From Thiotrichaceae bacterium (GTDB taxonomy: Bacteria > Pseudomonadota > Gammaproteobacteria > Thiotrichales > Thiotrichaceae), in assembly GCA_015490895.1 (NCBI GenBank), contig WFWY01000087.1, positions 16,065-80,064 of the forward strand: a stretch of DNA of 64,000 nucleotides. The letters are read 5' to 3'. Each line of letters begins with the position of its first letter. Positions within the stretch are counted from its first letter, which is position 1. The notes beneath the pieces were generated by a model. That model made no database searches and had not been told where the DNA came from. It saw nothing but the letters and a program-made list of their open reading frames with translations. Made by a program: the position numbers and the translations under genes. Positions 9,504 to 19,471 of the stretch are shown one piece after another.

Positions 9504-11342
9504 TTAAACCTCACAAGCCTCTTTGCTGTTGTTCCGGGATTTTTGTATCCAGCTTTTCACCTTGGCAACAAGATTATCCCTGCTCACTGGCTTGGGCAGA
9601 TAATCATCCATTCCAGTTTCCAGACACTTCTCCCGATCCCCTTTCAGGGCGTTGGCTGTCATGGCGATAATGGGTATTGATGGAAGACGGTTTTTATTCT
9701 CCCACTCACGAATAAGTCGGGTTGCGGTATAACCATCAATGTCCGGCATATGAATGTCCATCAGGATCAGGGTATAGCGTTTCTTTTTAACGGCCTCCAC
9801 TACCTGCTTTCCATCCACCACATGATGAATACTTAGGCCTTCATTTTCCAGCATGGTTTTGGCAATCAAGGCGTTGACTTCATTATCTTCAGCCAATAAT
9901 ACCTGTGGTGTCTTTGTCGCCCCGGGAAGCACAACCGCTGGCTTTTTCTGGACACCCTTGCCTCCGGATCCCCTGACAACTTCAAGCAACATGTTTCGCA
10001 AGATAGAAGAACGAATAGGTTTGGTTAGAGTATGCTGAACACCGGCACGATCCAGCTTTTCCTGCGTGATAGCATACGAAGACAGTAATATCAGCGGGGT
10101 AGCATTTAAGCGAGGGTCGTCATTAATCTGTCTGGCGACACTTAAACCATCCATGACGGGCATAAACCAGTCCAGTAGCACCAGATCAAAGGGCTTACCT
10201 TCCTTGTAATGTTCAACCATCAGTTCCAATGCTTCCTGCCCACTGCTAACCAGTGTCGGCCTGGCACCCCAGGAGTTCAGGTATTCATTGAAGATCTGCC
10301 GGTTGGTATTCATATCATCAACTATCAACACCGAGAGACCATCCAGGTTTTTGGAGTCCGTCGGACGAACCGATTCCGCCACCTTGTCCAGCGTGAGTTC
10401 AAACCAGAACAGACTCCCTTTGCCGGGCACACTTTCAACACCAACCGTGCCACCCATGAGTTCTGTAAACTCCTTAACAATGGTAAGTCCCAGACCCGTA
10501 CCACCATAACGGCGCGTAATAGAGGCATCCACCTGCACAAAGGAATTAAAGACATTTTTTTGCATGTCCTTCGGGATACCAATACCGGTATCTCTGACCT
10601 CAAATCGCAGAGTAACGGTGGTTTCATTCTCGAAACGCTTTTCAACACGCGTATAAACCTCACCGTGCTCGGTGAATTTTAGTGCATTCCCCACCAGATT
10701 AATCAGCATCTGACGGATACGAGAACTATCCCCACGCACCGTTTGCGGAACATTTCTGGCCACATATGACATCACCTCGACGGGTTTATCCGGTTCTGTC
10801 ATTGCCATAATACTGTTCACTTCTTCCACTAATTCATGCAGTGAAAAACGTGTCATTTCCAGTTCAAATTTGTTGGCACTAATTTTGGAGTAATCCAGAA
10901 TATTATTAATAATATCCAGCATGGACTCACAGGAAACATGTGCTGTTTCGATAAACAGCTTCTGCCGTTCATCCAGGTTTGTCCTCCTGACAACATCCAG
11001 CGACCCCAGAATGCCATGGATGGGCGTGCGAATTTCATGGCTCATATTGGCCATGAACAGCATTTTCTGTTCGGATTTCTGGATCGCAGAAATCCGCTGC
11101 TCAGACTCATCTTTTAACTCTTCATAAAGCGAATGCATTTCCTCTGAAGAAACTTCCAGGGAACGTTCAAGCAGCTGTCGTGACTCGGTATCCGCATGGT
11201 AGGAACGATTTACAATCGATAAAAACTGTTGCCATGCCTCCAGGTTTGCAGGTATCGCGTTAAAAGAAAGCCCTCCCTTGTTTAGCTGATTCAATAACCG
11301 GTGGTGTGGCGCCTTATTTTTATTCTTATTACTATTTTTCAT
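9504..11342 (-). CDS. Soluble hybrid histidine kinase with two receiver domains
   Basis: The order is a short N-terminal region, a coiled helix (about 55-95), HisKA with phospho-acceptor H102 in MANMSHEIRTP, and an HATPase domain with N-box INLVGNALKF (214-223), G1 DTGIGIP and G2 GGTGLGLTI. Receiver 1 has D391 (LVLLDWFMPVMDG, with a Lys at LTKPI) and receiver 2 has D529 (LILMDIHMPDIDG, with LPKPV). There is no membrane segment and no output domain, so signal output must pass through another protein. The gene overlaps the upstream FIST gene by 11 bp, which makes the FIST protein its likely sensor. Confidence 0.93.
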   Translation of the reverse strand: MKNSNKNKNKAPHHRLLNQLNKGGLSFNAIPANLEAWQQFLSIVNRSYHADTESRQLLERSLEVSSEEMHSLYEELKDESEQRISAIQKSEQKMLFMANMSHEIRTPIHGILGSLDVVRRTNLDERQKLFIETAHVSCESMLDIINNILDYSKISANKFELEMTRFSLHELVEEVNSIMAMTEPDKPVEVMSYVARNVPQTVRGDSSRIRQMLINLVGNALKFTEHGEVYTRVEKRFENETTVTLRFEVRDTGIGIPKDMQKNVFNSFVQVDASITRRYGGTGLGLTIVKEFTELMGGTVGVESVPGKGSLFWFELTLDKVAESVRPTDSKNLDGLSVLIVDDMNTNRQIFNEYLNSWGARPTLVSSGQEALELMVEHYKEGKPFDLVLLDWFMPVMDGLSVARQINDDPRLNATPLILLSSYAITQEKLDRAGVQHTLTKPIRSSILRNMLLEVVRGSGGKGVQKKPAVVLPGATKTPQVLLAEDNEVNALIAKTMLENEGLSIHHVVDGKQVVEAVKKKRYTLILMDIHMPDIDGYTATRLIREWENKNRLPSIPIIAMTANALKGDREKCLETGMDDYLPKPVSRDNLVAKVKSWIQKSRNNSKEACEV

Positions 11343-12465
11343 AGATCACCGTTAATGCAAGTGTTTCATTATGTAATGCACACGCCCCCTTGTTTAGCGT
11401 TGCAAACTCTCCCGCCGAATAAAATCCGACTTGCTGTGTACCATCTGGTAATTTCCTCAGCACAGCATCGACTTCCATTTCTACATCCTCGTCCAGTACA
11501 AGCAGCCGCCCAATACAACTGGACACAATAGATAGCACACCCGGACTATGTGTATAAATGCCGCCCAGACTGTCCACGGCTTCTTCAGCACCCTCAATCA
11601 GGTTTTCCAGTGTGCCGTACATCAGCTGTGCACAGGAACCTGTAGGGATATCCCCAGCAAACGAAATAGACTGGGTCTTTTCATTGATGCCTATTATACT
11701 GCGAACAATATTGTCTTCAGGGTTTCCCGACCAAATCGACAACGGATATAACAACCCCGACCGGGGCAAGTTATTCGCAGCTTCACCCAGGTATTTTTTA
11801 TACAGCTGCAAGGCGGGCTTACCATCCAGCTCATACAGCACTTCCTGACGGGCTTTGGTCACCTCGCGCCTCACCCCGAACGCCTTCCAGCCACTCCCTT
11901 TGGTACTGAGAAGCGCGATGGAATCACCATAGAGTCCAATGATACTGGCCACATTTGTTTCAGGCTTTCCGTTTTTCAATACCCAGCTTTCCGGATGCTC
12001 ACCACAATAAGCAGAAAGACCACCCGCGATAACCCGATGATGACCAAGAATATGGCTAATCCCCTGTATATACTGACTACCGTTGATGTGAATCCCGTCT
12101 GCAAATGTCAGTACCGCAGACAGTGAATCTTCGTGAACCTGCTTTGCCAGACTGCGCCCCAGGGTTTCGGCTTCTTCACCCGGTTGCATTTTCTGTGTCG
12201 AAAGTCGCAGGCTGGTACTCCAAAACCGTGTTACAGAAATTACCAGCCCATGTTTGTGGACACTCTCACCCAGTATCACCGCCGGTGTTGAACAGCCCGC
12301 AATAATGGAGTCCGGATATTTTTTGATGATCTCCTGAAAGGGCTCGCTTTTTTTCAAGAATGAAGAATGTCCAAAGACTAGCACCAGTGTCTGCACAGAG
12401 TTATAGTCAGGGAGTGGGGCTGACCACCCCTGCCCATCAATATAGTGGCTTTGAAATATATCCAT
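11332..12465 (-). CDS. FIST N/FIST C domain sensor protein
   Basis: The 377-residue cytoplasmic protein matches FIST (F-box and intracellular signal transduction) architecture: an N-terminal half with SSFLKKSEPF, IIAGCSTPAVILGE and AVLTFADGIHINGSQ, and a C-terminal half with YPLSIW and IPTGSCAQLMYG. FIST domains are thought to bind small ligands such as amino acids and to feed histidine kinases or cyclases. The 11-bp overlap with the hybrid kinase gene downstream supports a sensor/kinase pair. A run of A residues, with little Shine-Dalgarno, precedes the ATG. Confidence 0.88.
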   Translation of the reverse strand: MDIFQSHYIDGQGWSAPLPDYNSVQTLVLVFGHSSFLKKSEPFQEIIKKYPDSIIAGCSTPAVILGESVHKHGLVISVTRFWSTSLRLSTQKMQPGEEAETLGRSLAKQVHEDSLSAVLTFADGIHINGSQYIQGISHILGHHRVIAGGLSAYCGEHPESWVLKNGKPETNVASIIGLYGDSIALLSTKGSGWKAFGVRREVTKARQEVLYELDGKPALQLYKKYLGEAANNLPRSGLLYPLSIWSGNPEDNIVRSIIGINEKTQSISFAGDIPTGSCAQLMYGTLENLIEGAEEAVDSLGGIYTHSPGVLSIVSSCIGRLLVLDEDVEMEVDAVLRKLPDGTQQVGFYSAGEFATLNKGACALHNETLALTVIYEK

Positions 12466-12802
12466 TTTTTTTATTATTATTAAGTGAGATCGCTTATTTT
12501 CAATCAGTCTATCATATGATTAATTTTTAAACATTCCCGTTTATCTGAAAGCGGTACCATTATGCACCCTGCATCTTCCTCGAAACGACATCCTCTTTCT
12601 CCCGGTTATCGGTAACTTCTGTACAGTACTCTCCAGTTTGTGTAATATTTGCACTGCAACATAGCAACCCTAAGGGGCCAGAGGCTCCCTAACAACAATA
12701 AAATCATAACAAGAACAACCCAAGGTCAAGTAGCCCACAAACCCTACTATCGCCAAATACTAATAATAAATTCAGACATGTTAGATCTGAAATTGGGGAG
12801 AT
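12466..12802. other. Divergent intergenic region, FIST operon / CBM9 protein
   Basis: This AT-rich spacer of 337 bp lies between divergent genes and must hold both promoters. No consensus -35/-10 pair is convincing. CAGAGGCTCCCTAA at about 12679-12692 resembles a degenerate end of the repeat family seen elsewhere. I found no RNA gene. Confidence 0.3.
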
Positions 12803-15265
12803 ATGAAAAGAATAATTCGAGTGTTAAGCATCACTGCGTATATAGCTGCACAAAGCTTGTCCGTATCATCTGCAAATTCCTTAAACCAGGCATCCGCACT
12901 GGGGATTAATACCAATGAGGCTATGGATATAAATTCCAGTATGCCCTTTATTGATCTATTTAAATTGTCAGCACCTTTCGAAGAATCCAGACCCTGGCTC
13001 ACCAAGGGAAAAATTACCTATGATAAAAATGGCTGGCCCAAAGACCTGCATGGAGGTCAGGCCGGGACACGTTTTGTCAGCAACCTTCCCGCCAACACCA
13101 TCCCTGCAGGACTGTATACAGTTCTCTACAAAGGTGAAGGGAAAATCACCTATGGTGTCGATGCCAAGCTTGTTAGTCGCACCCCGGGAAAAGATATCAT
13201 TAGTCTTAAGCCGGGTAAAAACGGACGTATCAGTGCTTACCTCATTATCAAGGAAAGTAACCCCAGGAATCATATTCGGGATATTCGTGTTCTGATGCCC
13301 GGTGGAATCTGTATGGGAGATGCCTTTAAACGGGTAAAGGAAGCCCGTGAATGCGGTGATCGCAAGTATCTATCCTTTGAACAACACCATGAACAGCTCC
13401 TTTTTAATCCCGACTATCTGGATTTCATGAAAGACTTTAAAGTCATTCGTTTTATGAATATGTCGGGTATTACACGTAACGACCTGAGCCATTGGGCAAA
13501 GCGTCCAACCATGAGCCAGGCAACCTGGGGGGGCAAGGAAGGGGTACGAGGCGTACCACTGGAAGTCATGGTGGAGCTGGCAAACCAGGTTAATGCCGAC
13601 CCCTGGTTCAACCTGCCACATAAGGCAGACGATACTTTTGTACGCAACTATGCCCGCTATGTCAGGGACAACCTCAAACCTGCATTAAAACCCTATATTG
13701 AATATACCAATGAAGCATGGAACGGTATTTTCTCACAAGCACACTATATGAAGAACATGGGTATGAAGCAGCGGCTGGACAAAAATAAGGATCAGGCCGG
13801 CTATAAGTTTTTCTCCAAACGCAGTGTAGAAATTTTCAAAATATGGGAAAGTGTTTACGGTGGAACCGAACGTATTGTTCGCGTGATGGGGGCCATGACA
13901 ACCAACAAGCGCCTGTCTGAAACTCTGTTGAGCTACCAGAATGCATACCTGCACACCGATGCACTAGCGATTGCTCCTTATTTTTACATTGATCAAAAAG
14001 AGATCCATGGTATTCGCAGTATTGACAGTATTTTCAAAAAGCTGGTATCACCGAAGAATCGTTATTCTATTCCCAACATTTTAAAAAGCGTCAAAATGCA
14101 ATCTGAAGTTGCCAAAAAATACAAGGTGAGCCTGGTCGCGTATGAAGGGGGGCAACATCTGGTTGCCTATAAAACGCATACTGTGCGGGACGGGCCTAAC
14201 CGCTATCTAATCTTTGCCAACAAAGACAAGCGGATGAGTGAACTGTATTACCGCTTTCTAAAAGGCTGGCAGCAAAATGGCGGCGAACTGTTTGTCGCGT
14301 TCTCTGCGCCACGCCTGTATACCTGGATTGGTAGCTGGGGTATTAAGGAATATATTACCCAGCCAGCTCATGAAGCTCCAAAATATCAGGCTCTTATGGC
14401 CTTTAATAAAAATGAGCCTTGCTGGTGGGAGGGCTGTCGTACTCCCGCGAAAAGCCTCTCTGCCCAAAAATCCACGACTATTGCAAGAGCACAGACACCC
14501 AAAAAGCCACCCGCACGTCTTGACCCATTGGACTTTGGTACTCATGACCTGCCAGTGCACCGGGTAAGCCATGTCGAATCACGCTTCAATACACGGATTA
14601 AAGCAGAAAGAAAAACGACCATACGCCCTTTACAGGATTCACTGTCAGCAGCCATTTCATCTCTGGATAACAAGTGGAGTGCAAAAACACACAAAATTCG
14701 ACGTGTGAAAGACCGCAACCGGATTTACTCACGGCACTCAAACTTTCGCTTGATGAATGTGGTAGACGGTTATATTAAAGACAGCCGTGATCTGGCTGCT
14801 GACTGGCAGGCACACTGGGATCGGCAATACCTGCACCTGCGCGTAGATGTTGCTGATGATAACTTTATCAAAGACTCAAGCAAACCCTGGAGTGACGACT
14901 CCATTGAGATTTATATTGATGCCGATGGCAGTCAGCTCAGTACCTATGACAAAAAGAATGATTTTCAGTTTATCTACCGCTGGAAAGACTACGGCATTGG
15001 TATGGGACATAACTCGCCCCGTCGAAACCTCTCTGGTGTAAAACAGAAAATGGTCAAAACACGAAAAGGCTATGTGCTTGAGACTTCTATTCCCTGGCGC
15101 CTTCTGGGCGTACACCCCAGCGAAGGGCACACTCTCGGCATTGATGTACAGATCAATGATGATGATGATGGCTCACAGCGCGATGGAAAACTGGCCTGGA
15201 ATGCACAGCAGGACATTGCCTGGAAAAACCCAAAAAGCTTTGGCCAACTGGTCTTGACAAACTAG
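12803..15265 (+). CDS. Secreted glycosidase-like protein with C-terminal CBM9 domain
   Basis: The 820-residue protein has a signal-like N-terminus (MKRIIRVLSI to VSSANS). Residues about 195-540 look like a glycoside-hydrolase clan A barrel: IEYTNEAWN (E304 as candidate acid/base) and LVAYEGGQH (E448 as candidate nucleophile). Residues about 640-820 match carbohydrate-binding module family 9: DSIEIYIDADG, GYVLETSIPW and LGIDVQINDDDDG. Between them is a Lys/Arg/Pro-rich linker. Secretion, polysaccharide binding and hydrolysis are inferred; the substrate is unknown. A perfect terminator follows at 15315-15344. No other polysaccharide-degradation gene is adjacent. Confidence 0.75.
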   Translation: MKRIIRVLSITAYIAAQSLSVSSANSLNQASALGINTNEAMDINSSMPFIDLFKLSAPFEESRPWLTKGKITYDKNGWPKDLHGGQAGTRFVSNLPANTIPAGLYTVLYKGEGKITYGVDAKLVSRTPGKDIISLKPGKNGRISAYLIIKESNPRNHIRDIRVLMPGGICMGDAFKRVKEARECGDRKYLSFEQHHEQLLFNPDYLDFMKDFKVIRFMNMSGITRNDLSHWAKRPTMSQATWGGKEGVRGVPLEVMVELANQVNADPWFNLPHKADDTFVRNYARYVRDNLKPALKPYIEYTNEAWNGIFSQAHYMKNMGMKQRLDKNKDQAGYKFFSKRSVEIFKIWESVYGGTERIVRVMGAMTTNKRLSETLLSYQNAYLHTDALAIAPYFYIDQKEIHGIRSIDSIFKKLVSPKNRYSIPNILKSVKMQSEVAKKYKVSLVAYEGGQHLVAYKTHTVRDGPNRYLIFANKDKRMSELYYRFLKGWQQNGGELFVAFSAPRLYTWIGSWGIKEYITQPAHEAPKYQALMAFNKNEPCWWEGCRTPAKSLSAQKSTTIARAQTPKKPPARLDPLDFGTHDLPVHRVSHVESRFNTRIKAERKTTIRPLQDSLSAAISSLDNKWSAKTHKIRRVKDRNRIYSRHSNFRLMNVVDGYIKDSRDLAADWQAHWDRQYLHLRVDVADDNFIKDSSKPWSDDSIEIYIDADGSQLSTYDKKNDFQFIYRWKDYGIGMGHNSPRRNLSGVKQKMVKTRKGYVLETSIPWRLLGVHPSEGHTLGIDVQINDDDDGSQRDGKLAWNAQQDIAWKNPKSFGQLVLTN

Positions 15266-15314
15266 CCGAAAAGGAACAATCCCCAATAGGGCGTACAACG
15301 ATGCGTCCACTTTT

Positions 15315-15344
15315 AGAGCCAACTCTATGTTGGCTCTTTTTTTG
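15315..15344 (+). terminator. Rho-independent terminator after the CBM9 protein gene
   Basis: AGAGCCAAC (15315-15323) pairs with GTTGGCTCT (15329-15337) around a five-base loop, followed by a T-run to 15344. It lies between convergent genes. Confidence 0.92.
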
Positions 15345-15436
15345 GCAGCATCGGCAACGACTCAAGGAATCTGGCTGCACCTAAAACCTGGGAGGAACTC
15401 TTGATTGACAGAATGCTGCATGACTGGATCAAGAAG

Positions 15437-18265
15437 CTACCCGGTATTTCGCATACCCGCAGCAATGGCATTAATGGTTCTTAACAAACCATCAAGATGG
15501 GGAGACTCCAGCTGGTCTGTCCCTTCTATTGCTGCACGATGCCTTCTCAACATAGTGATCTGGATATGGTTGAGGGGATCCAGATAGGGGTCACGGCGTT
15601 TGAGTGAATATTGCAGCAACGGGGTATCTTCCATTAAATCACTCAGATTCGTCGCTTTTAGAACCTGCTCAACAGTTAGCTCATATTCTGCACGTATCTT
15701 TTTATAGATCCTCATCGCTTCCTCCTGATTGGGAGAAAGTCTGGCGTATTCTTTGGCAATATCCATTTCTGCCTTAAACAAAGCCATCTGAACATTACTC
15801 ATTAAAGCACCAAAAAAAGGCCATTCCCTGACCATTTTCTGCAACTGTTCGGCCCCCTTTTCATGGGTATCACTGTAGGTTTTCAGTGCTGTTCCAATGC
15901 CAAACCAGGCTGGCAGGGTATGGCGTGCCTGTGCCCATCCAAAGACCCAGGGAATCGCACGAATAGAAGAACGTGAACGGTTACCTGTAGCGCGGTGTGA
16001 CGGACGTGAACCGATATTCAGCAAGCCTATTTCCTGAACCGGTGTAATATCGTAAAAATAATCCAGAAAACCGGGGGTTTCTTCAGTAAGATCTCGGTAA
16101 CTGGCTTCTCCAGCTTCGGCCAGTTCTTGCATTGCCTGTTTAAACGCATCACTGGAAGATTTCTGTTTATGAATAATGCCGCTACTGGCTTTAAGCAAAC
16201 CTGTTAGCCCTACACCCAGTTCATAAATTGCAGTTTCCTCGTGACTGTATTTATTGGATAGCACCTCACCCTGTTCGGTAAATTTGATTTGACCATGTAC
16301 GGTACCGGCGGGCTGGGAAATAATAGCGCGATGGGTAGGACCTCCGCCGCGACCGACGGTTCCGCCCCGACCATGAAACAGGCGACATTTTACCTGATAT
16401 TTTTCAGTGAGTTCTATGACTTTATTTTGGGCATTGTACAGGTTCCACTGTGATGCCAATGTACCACCGTCCTTGCATGAATCCGAGTAACCCAACATGA
16501 CCTCCTGAAGATTACCAGAAGCTTTCAGCAAACCCCTGTAGGTAGCATTTTCCAGCAAGTTCGTTAATACGCCAGAGATATGCTTCAAGTCTTCGATGGT
16601 TTCAAACAGGGGGGATATTTGAATATGGCAGAAGGTTTTGCCCTTGCTATCCGTCCCCGCCAGACCCACCAGGCGTGAGAGAAACATAACCTCCATCACG
16701 TGGCTGGCATCATGAGTCATGGAAATAACATAGGTACCGAATACACGCTCTCCCGCTTCATTGCTCATTTCCCGCATCACATTGAAGACTTCGATAATTC
16801 CTGCAGTTTGTTCAGATAGCTCTTCAATATTGGCTCTGGGCAATGTCTTTCTGGCAACCTGTGCAGCCAGCAGATCCAACCTTTCCTGCTCAGACAGGCT
16901 GAAATAATCTACGTCAGGCATAAACTGTTTCAGCACTTCAGCGACAGCCTGCGTATGCTCGGTAGATTCCTGACGAATATCGAGTTGATACAGGCTAAAA
17001 CCAAGGGTACTGACGAGGCGTATTAGGTCCTTGAGCTCACGATCCGCAACTATTTGATCATTATGACTCATCAACGATTCACGAATCAATTCAAGGTCTG
17101 CCAGAAAACCCGCCGAGGTCTGATAGGCACCTCCCCTGACCTTCGATGTTTTTCCATTTAATCGCTTTTCAACTGTTTTTAATAACAGCTTCAGGCGGTA
17201 TTTCATAATGGCTAACTTACGACGATAAGGCTCTTTCTCATACAGGAAAGATTTATCCTTGAAGACTGTATCAGCCAACGCTTTATTGTCAGCATCCAGG
17301 CTTTGTAAAAAGTTGTCTGAAGGCTGGATCAGATCATTATGATGTGAAAGTGAGCTGATTAATTTTCTGGTACGACGAATGTATTCCTGCAATGCAGTTT
17401 GCATGTGTAGACGAATAGCGCGGCGTGTAACATCAGGCGTAACAAACGGGTTACCATCGCGGTCTCCACCAATCCAGGAACCAAAACTTAGTACATTGGG
17501 TATCTCGATCGACTCCCCGGGGTACACTTTGCGTAGAGCCCGCTCAAAGTACCGGTAGACCATCGGTATGGACTGGAACAGGCTTGCCTTGAAATAATAA
17601 AGACCATACGTCACCTCATCTTCAACCGATGGCTTTTTGGTTCTCACTTCGTCGGTACGCCAGAGAATTTGAATCTCGGTTTTAATACGCCGCCACAGGG
17701 CACGCAGCTCTTCACCGATCATTTCCCGATCATAGAGGCCATCCACCAGTAAAAAAATACGCCGCTGTATATCCATCACAGTGCGTCGTCGTGCCTCAGT
17801 GGGGTGCGCTGTAAACACAGGAGAGTATTTTAGTTCATTAATCAGGGTCTGAACTTCATCCGCAGTAAAGCCATCCCGTTTAAGCTCCTGCATGGTGCTT
17901 AAGAACGACCCTTCCCACAAACAGCTGCCATCGCTGGAACGATAGGTGCTGCGACGCTGGCGATGCAGAAAATCTTCTTCAACAATATTGGCGATCACAT
18001 AAAATACATTGAAGGCGCGGGTGATATTTTCCAGCAACTCCGTATCAACCGTTTCAATCAGTGACATCAGCTCCTGGCGCACGACCGGATTATCTTCCAA
18101 ACGCAATCCAATATAACCAGAACGCAAGGCTTCAACGGTTTCAAATAACCTGGGATCCTCCTGCTCTTTCAAGACGTCTCCCAGTAAAAACCCAACATTG
18201 CGAACCTGTTGCTGCAATGCTTCAACATTAAACTCAGAAAACTCTACTTTCCCAGTCATATTCAT
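15437..18265 (-). CDS. ppc: Phosphoenolpyruvate carboxylase
   Basis: The enzyme carboxylates PEP with bicarbonate to oxaloacetate, replenishing the TCA cycle. The 942-residue length fits bacterial enzymes (about 880-940). The two signatures are clear: VFTAHPTEARRRT near residues 151-163, with the catalytic His, and FHGRGGTVGRGGGP near residues 620-633. The C-terminus NAIAAGMRNTG is the conserved effector-site end. It is monocistronic and convergent with the CBM9 gene. Confidence 0.98.
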   Translation of the reverse strand: MNMTGKVEFSEFNVEALQQQVRNVGFLLGDVLKEQEDPRLFETVEALRSGYIGLRLEDNPVVRQELMSLIETVDTELLENITRAFNVFYVIANIVEEDFLHRQRRSTYRSSDGSCLWEGSFLSTMQELKRDGFTADEVQTLINELKYSPVFTAHPTEARRRTVMDIQRRIFLLVDGLYDREMIGEELRALWRRIKTEIQILWRTDEVRTKKPSVEDEVTYGLYYFKASLFQSIPMVYRYFERALRKVYPGESIEIPNVLSFGSWIGGDRDGNPFVTPDVTRRAIRLHMQTALQEYIRRTRKLISSLSHHNDLIQPSDNFLQSLDADNKALADTVFKDKSFLYEKEPYRRKLAIMKYRLKLLLKTVEKRLNGKTSKVRGGAYQTSAGFLADLELIRESLMSHNDQIVADRELKDLIRLVSTLGFSLYQLDIRQESTEHTQAVAEVLKQFMPDVDYFSLSEQERLDLLAAQVARKTLPRANIEELSEQTAGIIEVFNVMREMSNEAGERVFGTYVISMTHDASHVMEVMFLSRLVGLAGTDSKGKTFCHIQISPLFETIEDLKHISGVLTNLLENATYRGLLKASGNLQEVMLGYSDSCKDGGTLASQWNLYNAQNKVIELTEKYQVKCRLFHGRGGTVGRGGGPTHRAIISQPAGTVHGQIKFTEQGEVLSNKYSHEETAIYELGVGLTGLLKASSGIIHKQKSSSDAFKQAMQELAEAGEASYRDLTEETPGFLDYFYDITPVQEIGLLNIGSRPSHRATGNRSRSSIRAIPWVFGWAQARHTLPAWFGIGTALKTYSDTHEKGAEQLQKMVREWPFFGALMSNVQMALFKAEMDIAKEYARLSPNQEEAMRIYKKIRAEYELTVEQVLKATNLSDLMEDTPLLQYSLKRRDPYLDPLNHIQITMLRRHRAAIEGTDQLESPHLDGLLRTINAIAAGMRNTG

Positions 18266-18449
18266 AACCGTATTGCCTTGATAAAAAACTAGCGGCGTAC
18301 TATAGCAGCATCACCAGAAAAGAAGAAATACGCGCATTGATATAAGACAGGAGGTTTTCAGACAGGTATCAGGGAATATACCACCCGCTATCTGGCACTC
18401 GAAGTGCCGAGCTATTTTCGAAAACCTGGCCAGTCAGGGAGGAGAAAAG

Positions 18450-19196
18450 TCAGGCTACATCGTGTGTACACATTTCGTGGGAAAGATTCAACAAGCCGTC
18501 CATGTCCAGAATAGTCACTTCTCTGCGTTGAATACTAATAACTTGCTGTTTTTCCAGCTTGGCAAACATTCTGCTCAAGGTCTCCGGTGCCATTCCCAAA
18601 AAATTTGCCAAATCATGACGAGGCATCGGCAGATTAAACTGAACACATGAAAAGCCACGTTTTTGATAATAACAGGACAACCTGAGCAAGAAGGTTGCCA
18701 GTCGTTCTTCGGTTTGCATTTGCCCCAGAGTCAACACCAGCGAATGATGACGATTAATTTCACTACCTACTTGCTGCATCATGACTTTACGCAAACCTGG
18801 TAATACTTCACACAAGTTTTCAAAGTTGGCCAACGGCAATTCACACAGGATGGTATCTTCCATTGCCACCGCATCGCTACTATGCGTATCATCTGCAAAG
18901 CCATCAAAACCCAGTAAATCCCCCGGCATATGAAAGCCCAGTACCTGAGACTGCCCTTTGGAAGTTGAGAGGTAAGTTTTGATGCTCCCTGCCTTGATAG
19001 CGTAGACGGACTTCAACGTATCCCCTCGGGAATAAAGCTTTTGTTTCTTTTGCAGCTTTACCGTCTGGTCGACAGAGCTTTCGAACGTAGACAACTCACT
19101 GGCAGACAGGCCATGAGGAAAACAGATCTTTTTCAAATTACAATGCGAACAGGAATTTGATGATCCTTTACCTTGATGTGAAATATTGGTAACCAT
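18450..19196 (-). CDS. fnr: Fnr/Anr-type oxygen-sensing regulator
   Basis: This is a CRP/FNR-family activator that binds DNA as a dimer when its 4Fe-4S cluster is intact in low oxygen. From the ATG at 19196 the product has 248 residues, and C16, C19, C25 and C118 align with E. coli Fnr C20, C23, C29 and C122 with a constant offset of four. A cyclic-nucleotide-like fold follows (HMPGDLLGFDGF), then a helix-turn-helix with ETLSRMF, whose Glu, Ser and Arg specify TTGAT half-sites. A longer frame starting at GTG 19304 exists but lacks similarity, and the Fnr box at 19218-19231 supports the shorter start. Confidence 0.95.
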   Translation of the reverse strand: MVTNISHQGKGSSNSCSHCNLKKICFPHGLSASELSTFESSVDQTVKLQKKQKLYSRGDTLKSVYAIKAGSIKTYLSTSKGQSQVLGFHMPGDLLGFDGFADDTHSSDAVAMEDTILCELPLANFENLCEVLPGLRKVMMQQVGSEINRHHSLVLTLGQMQTEERLATFLLRLSCYYQKRGFSCVQFNLPMPRHDLANFLGMAPETLSRMFAKLEKQQVISIQRREVTILDMDGLLNLSHEMCTHDVA

Positions 19197-19217
19197 CCGA
19201 AGAGGGTATAAAGATTC

Positions 19218-19231
19218 ATGATAAATATCAA
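19218..19231. promoter_or_regulatory. Fnr box before fnr (autoregulation)
   Basis: On the minus strand this reads TTGAT-ATTT-ATCAT, one mismatch from TTGATNNNNATCAA. It ends 22 bp before the fnr ATG. Its closeness to the start suggests autorepression rather than activation (inference). Confidence 0.75.
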
Positions 19232-19471
19232 GCGATATAAAATAATTACATTTCTGGCACCAGACTTGTAACCCCTGCCAAAAAACCTGCACAACTGACA
19301 GCACAAAAATGTATAAAAATTGACCGCCTATCTGAGAATTGAAAAAGCGCCTCCCGGGTTAAACTCCTGTTCAGAAGACAGCACGTAGTATTCACATCAC
19401 TGGCACTCGGGGGCTTGCGGAAGAATTCGCAAGTTGTTAATAATAAGAATAATAACAGAGTGTTGGTTTTG

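Noticed and set aside
12541..12700. Cyclic-di-GMP riboswitch ahead of the CBM9 gene
   Set aside because: Only short scattered resemblance was found and the conserved core and stems were missing.
18450..19304. Fnr starting at GTG 19304
   Set aside because: The extra 36 residues lack similarity to Fnr and would place the Fnr box inside the coding region; the ATG at 19196 aligns with E. coli.
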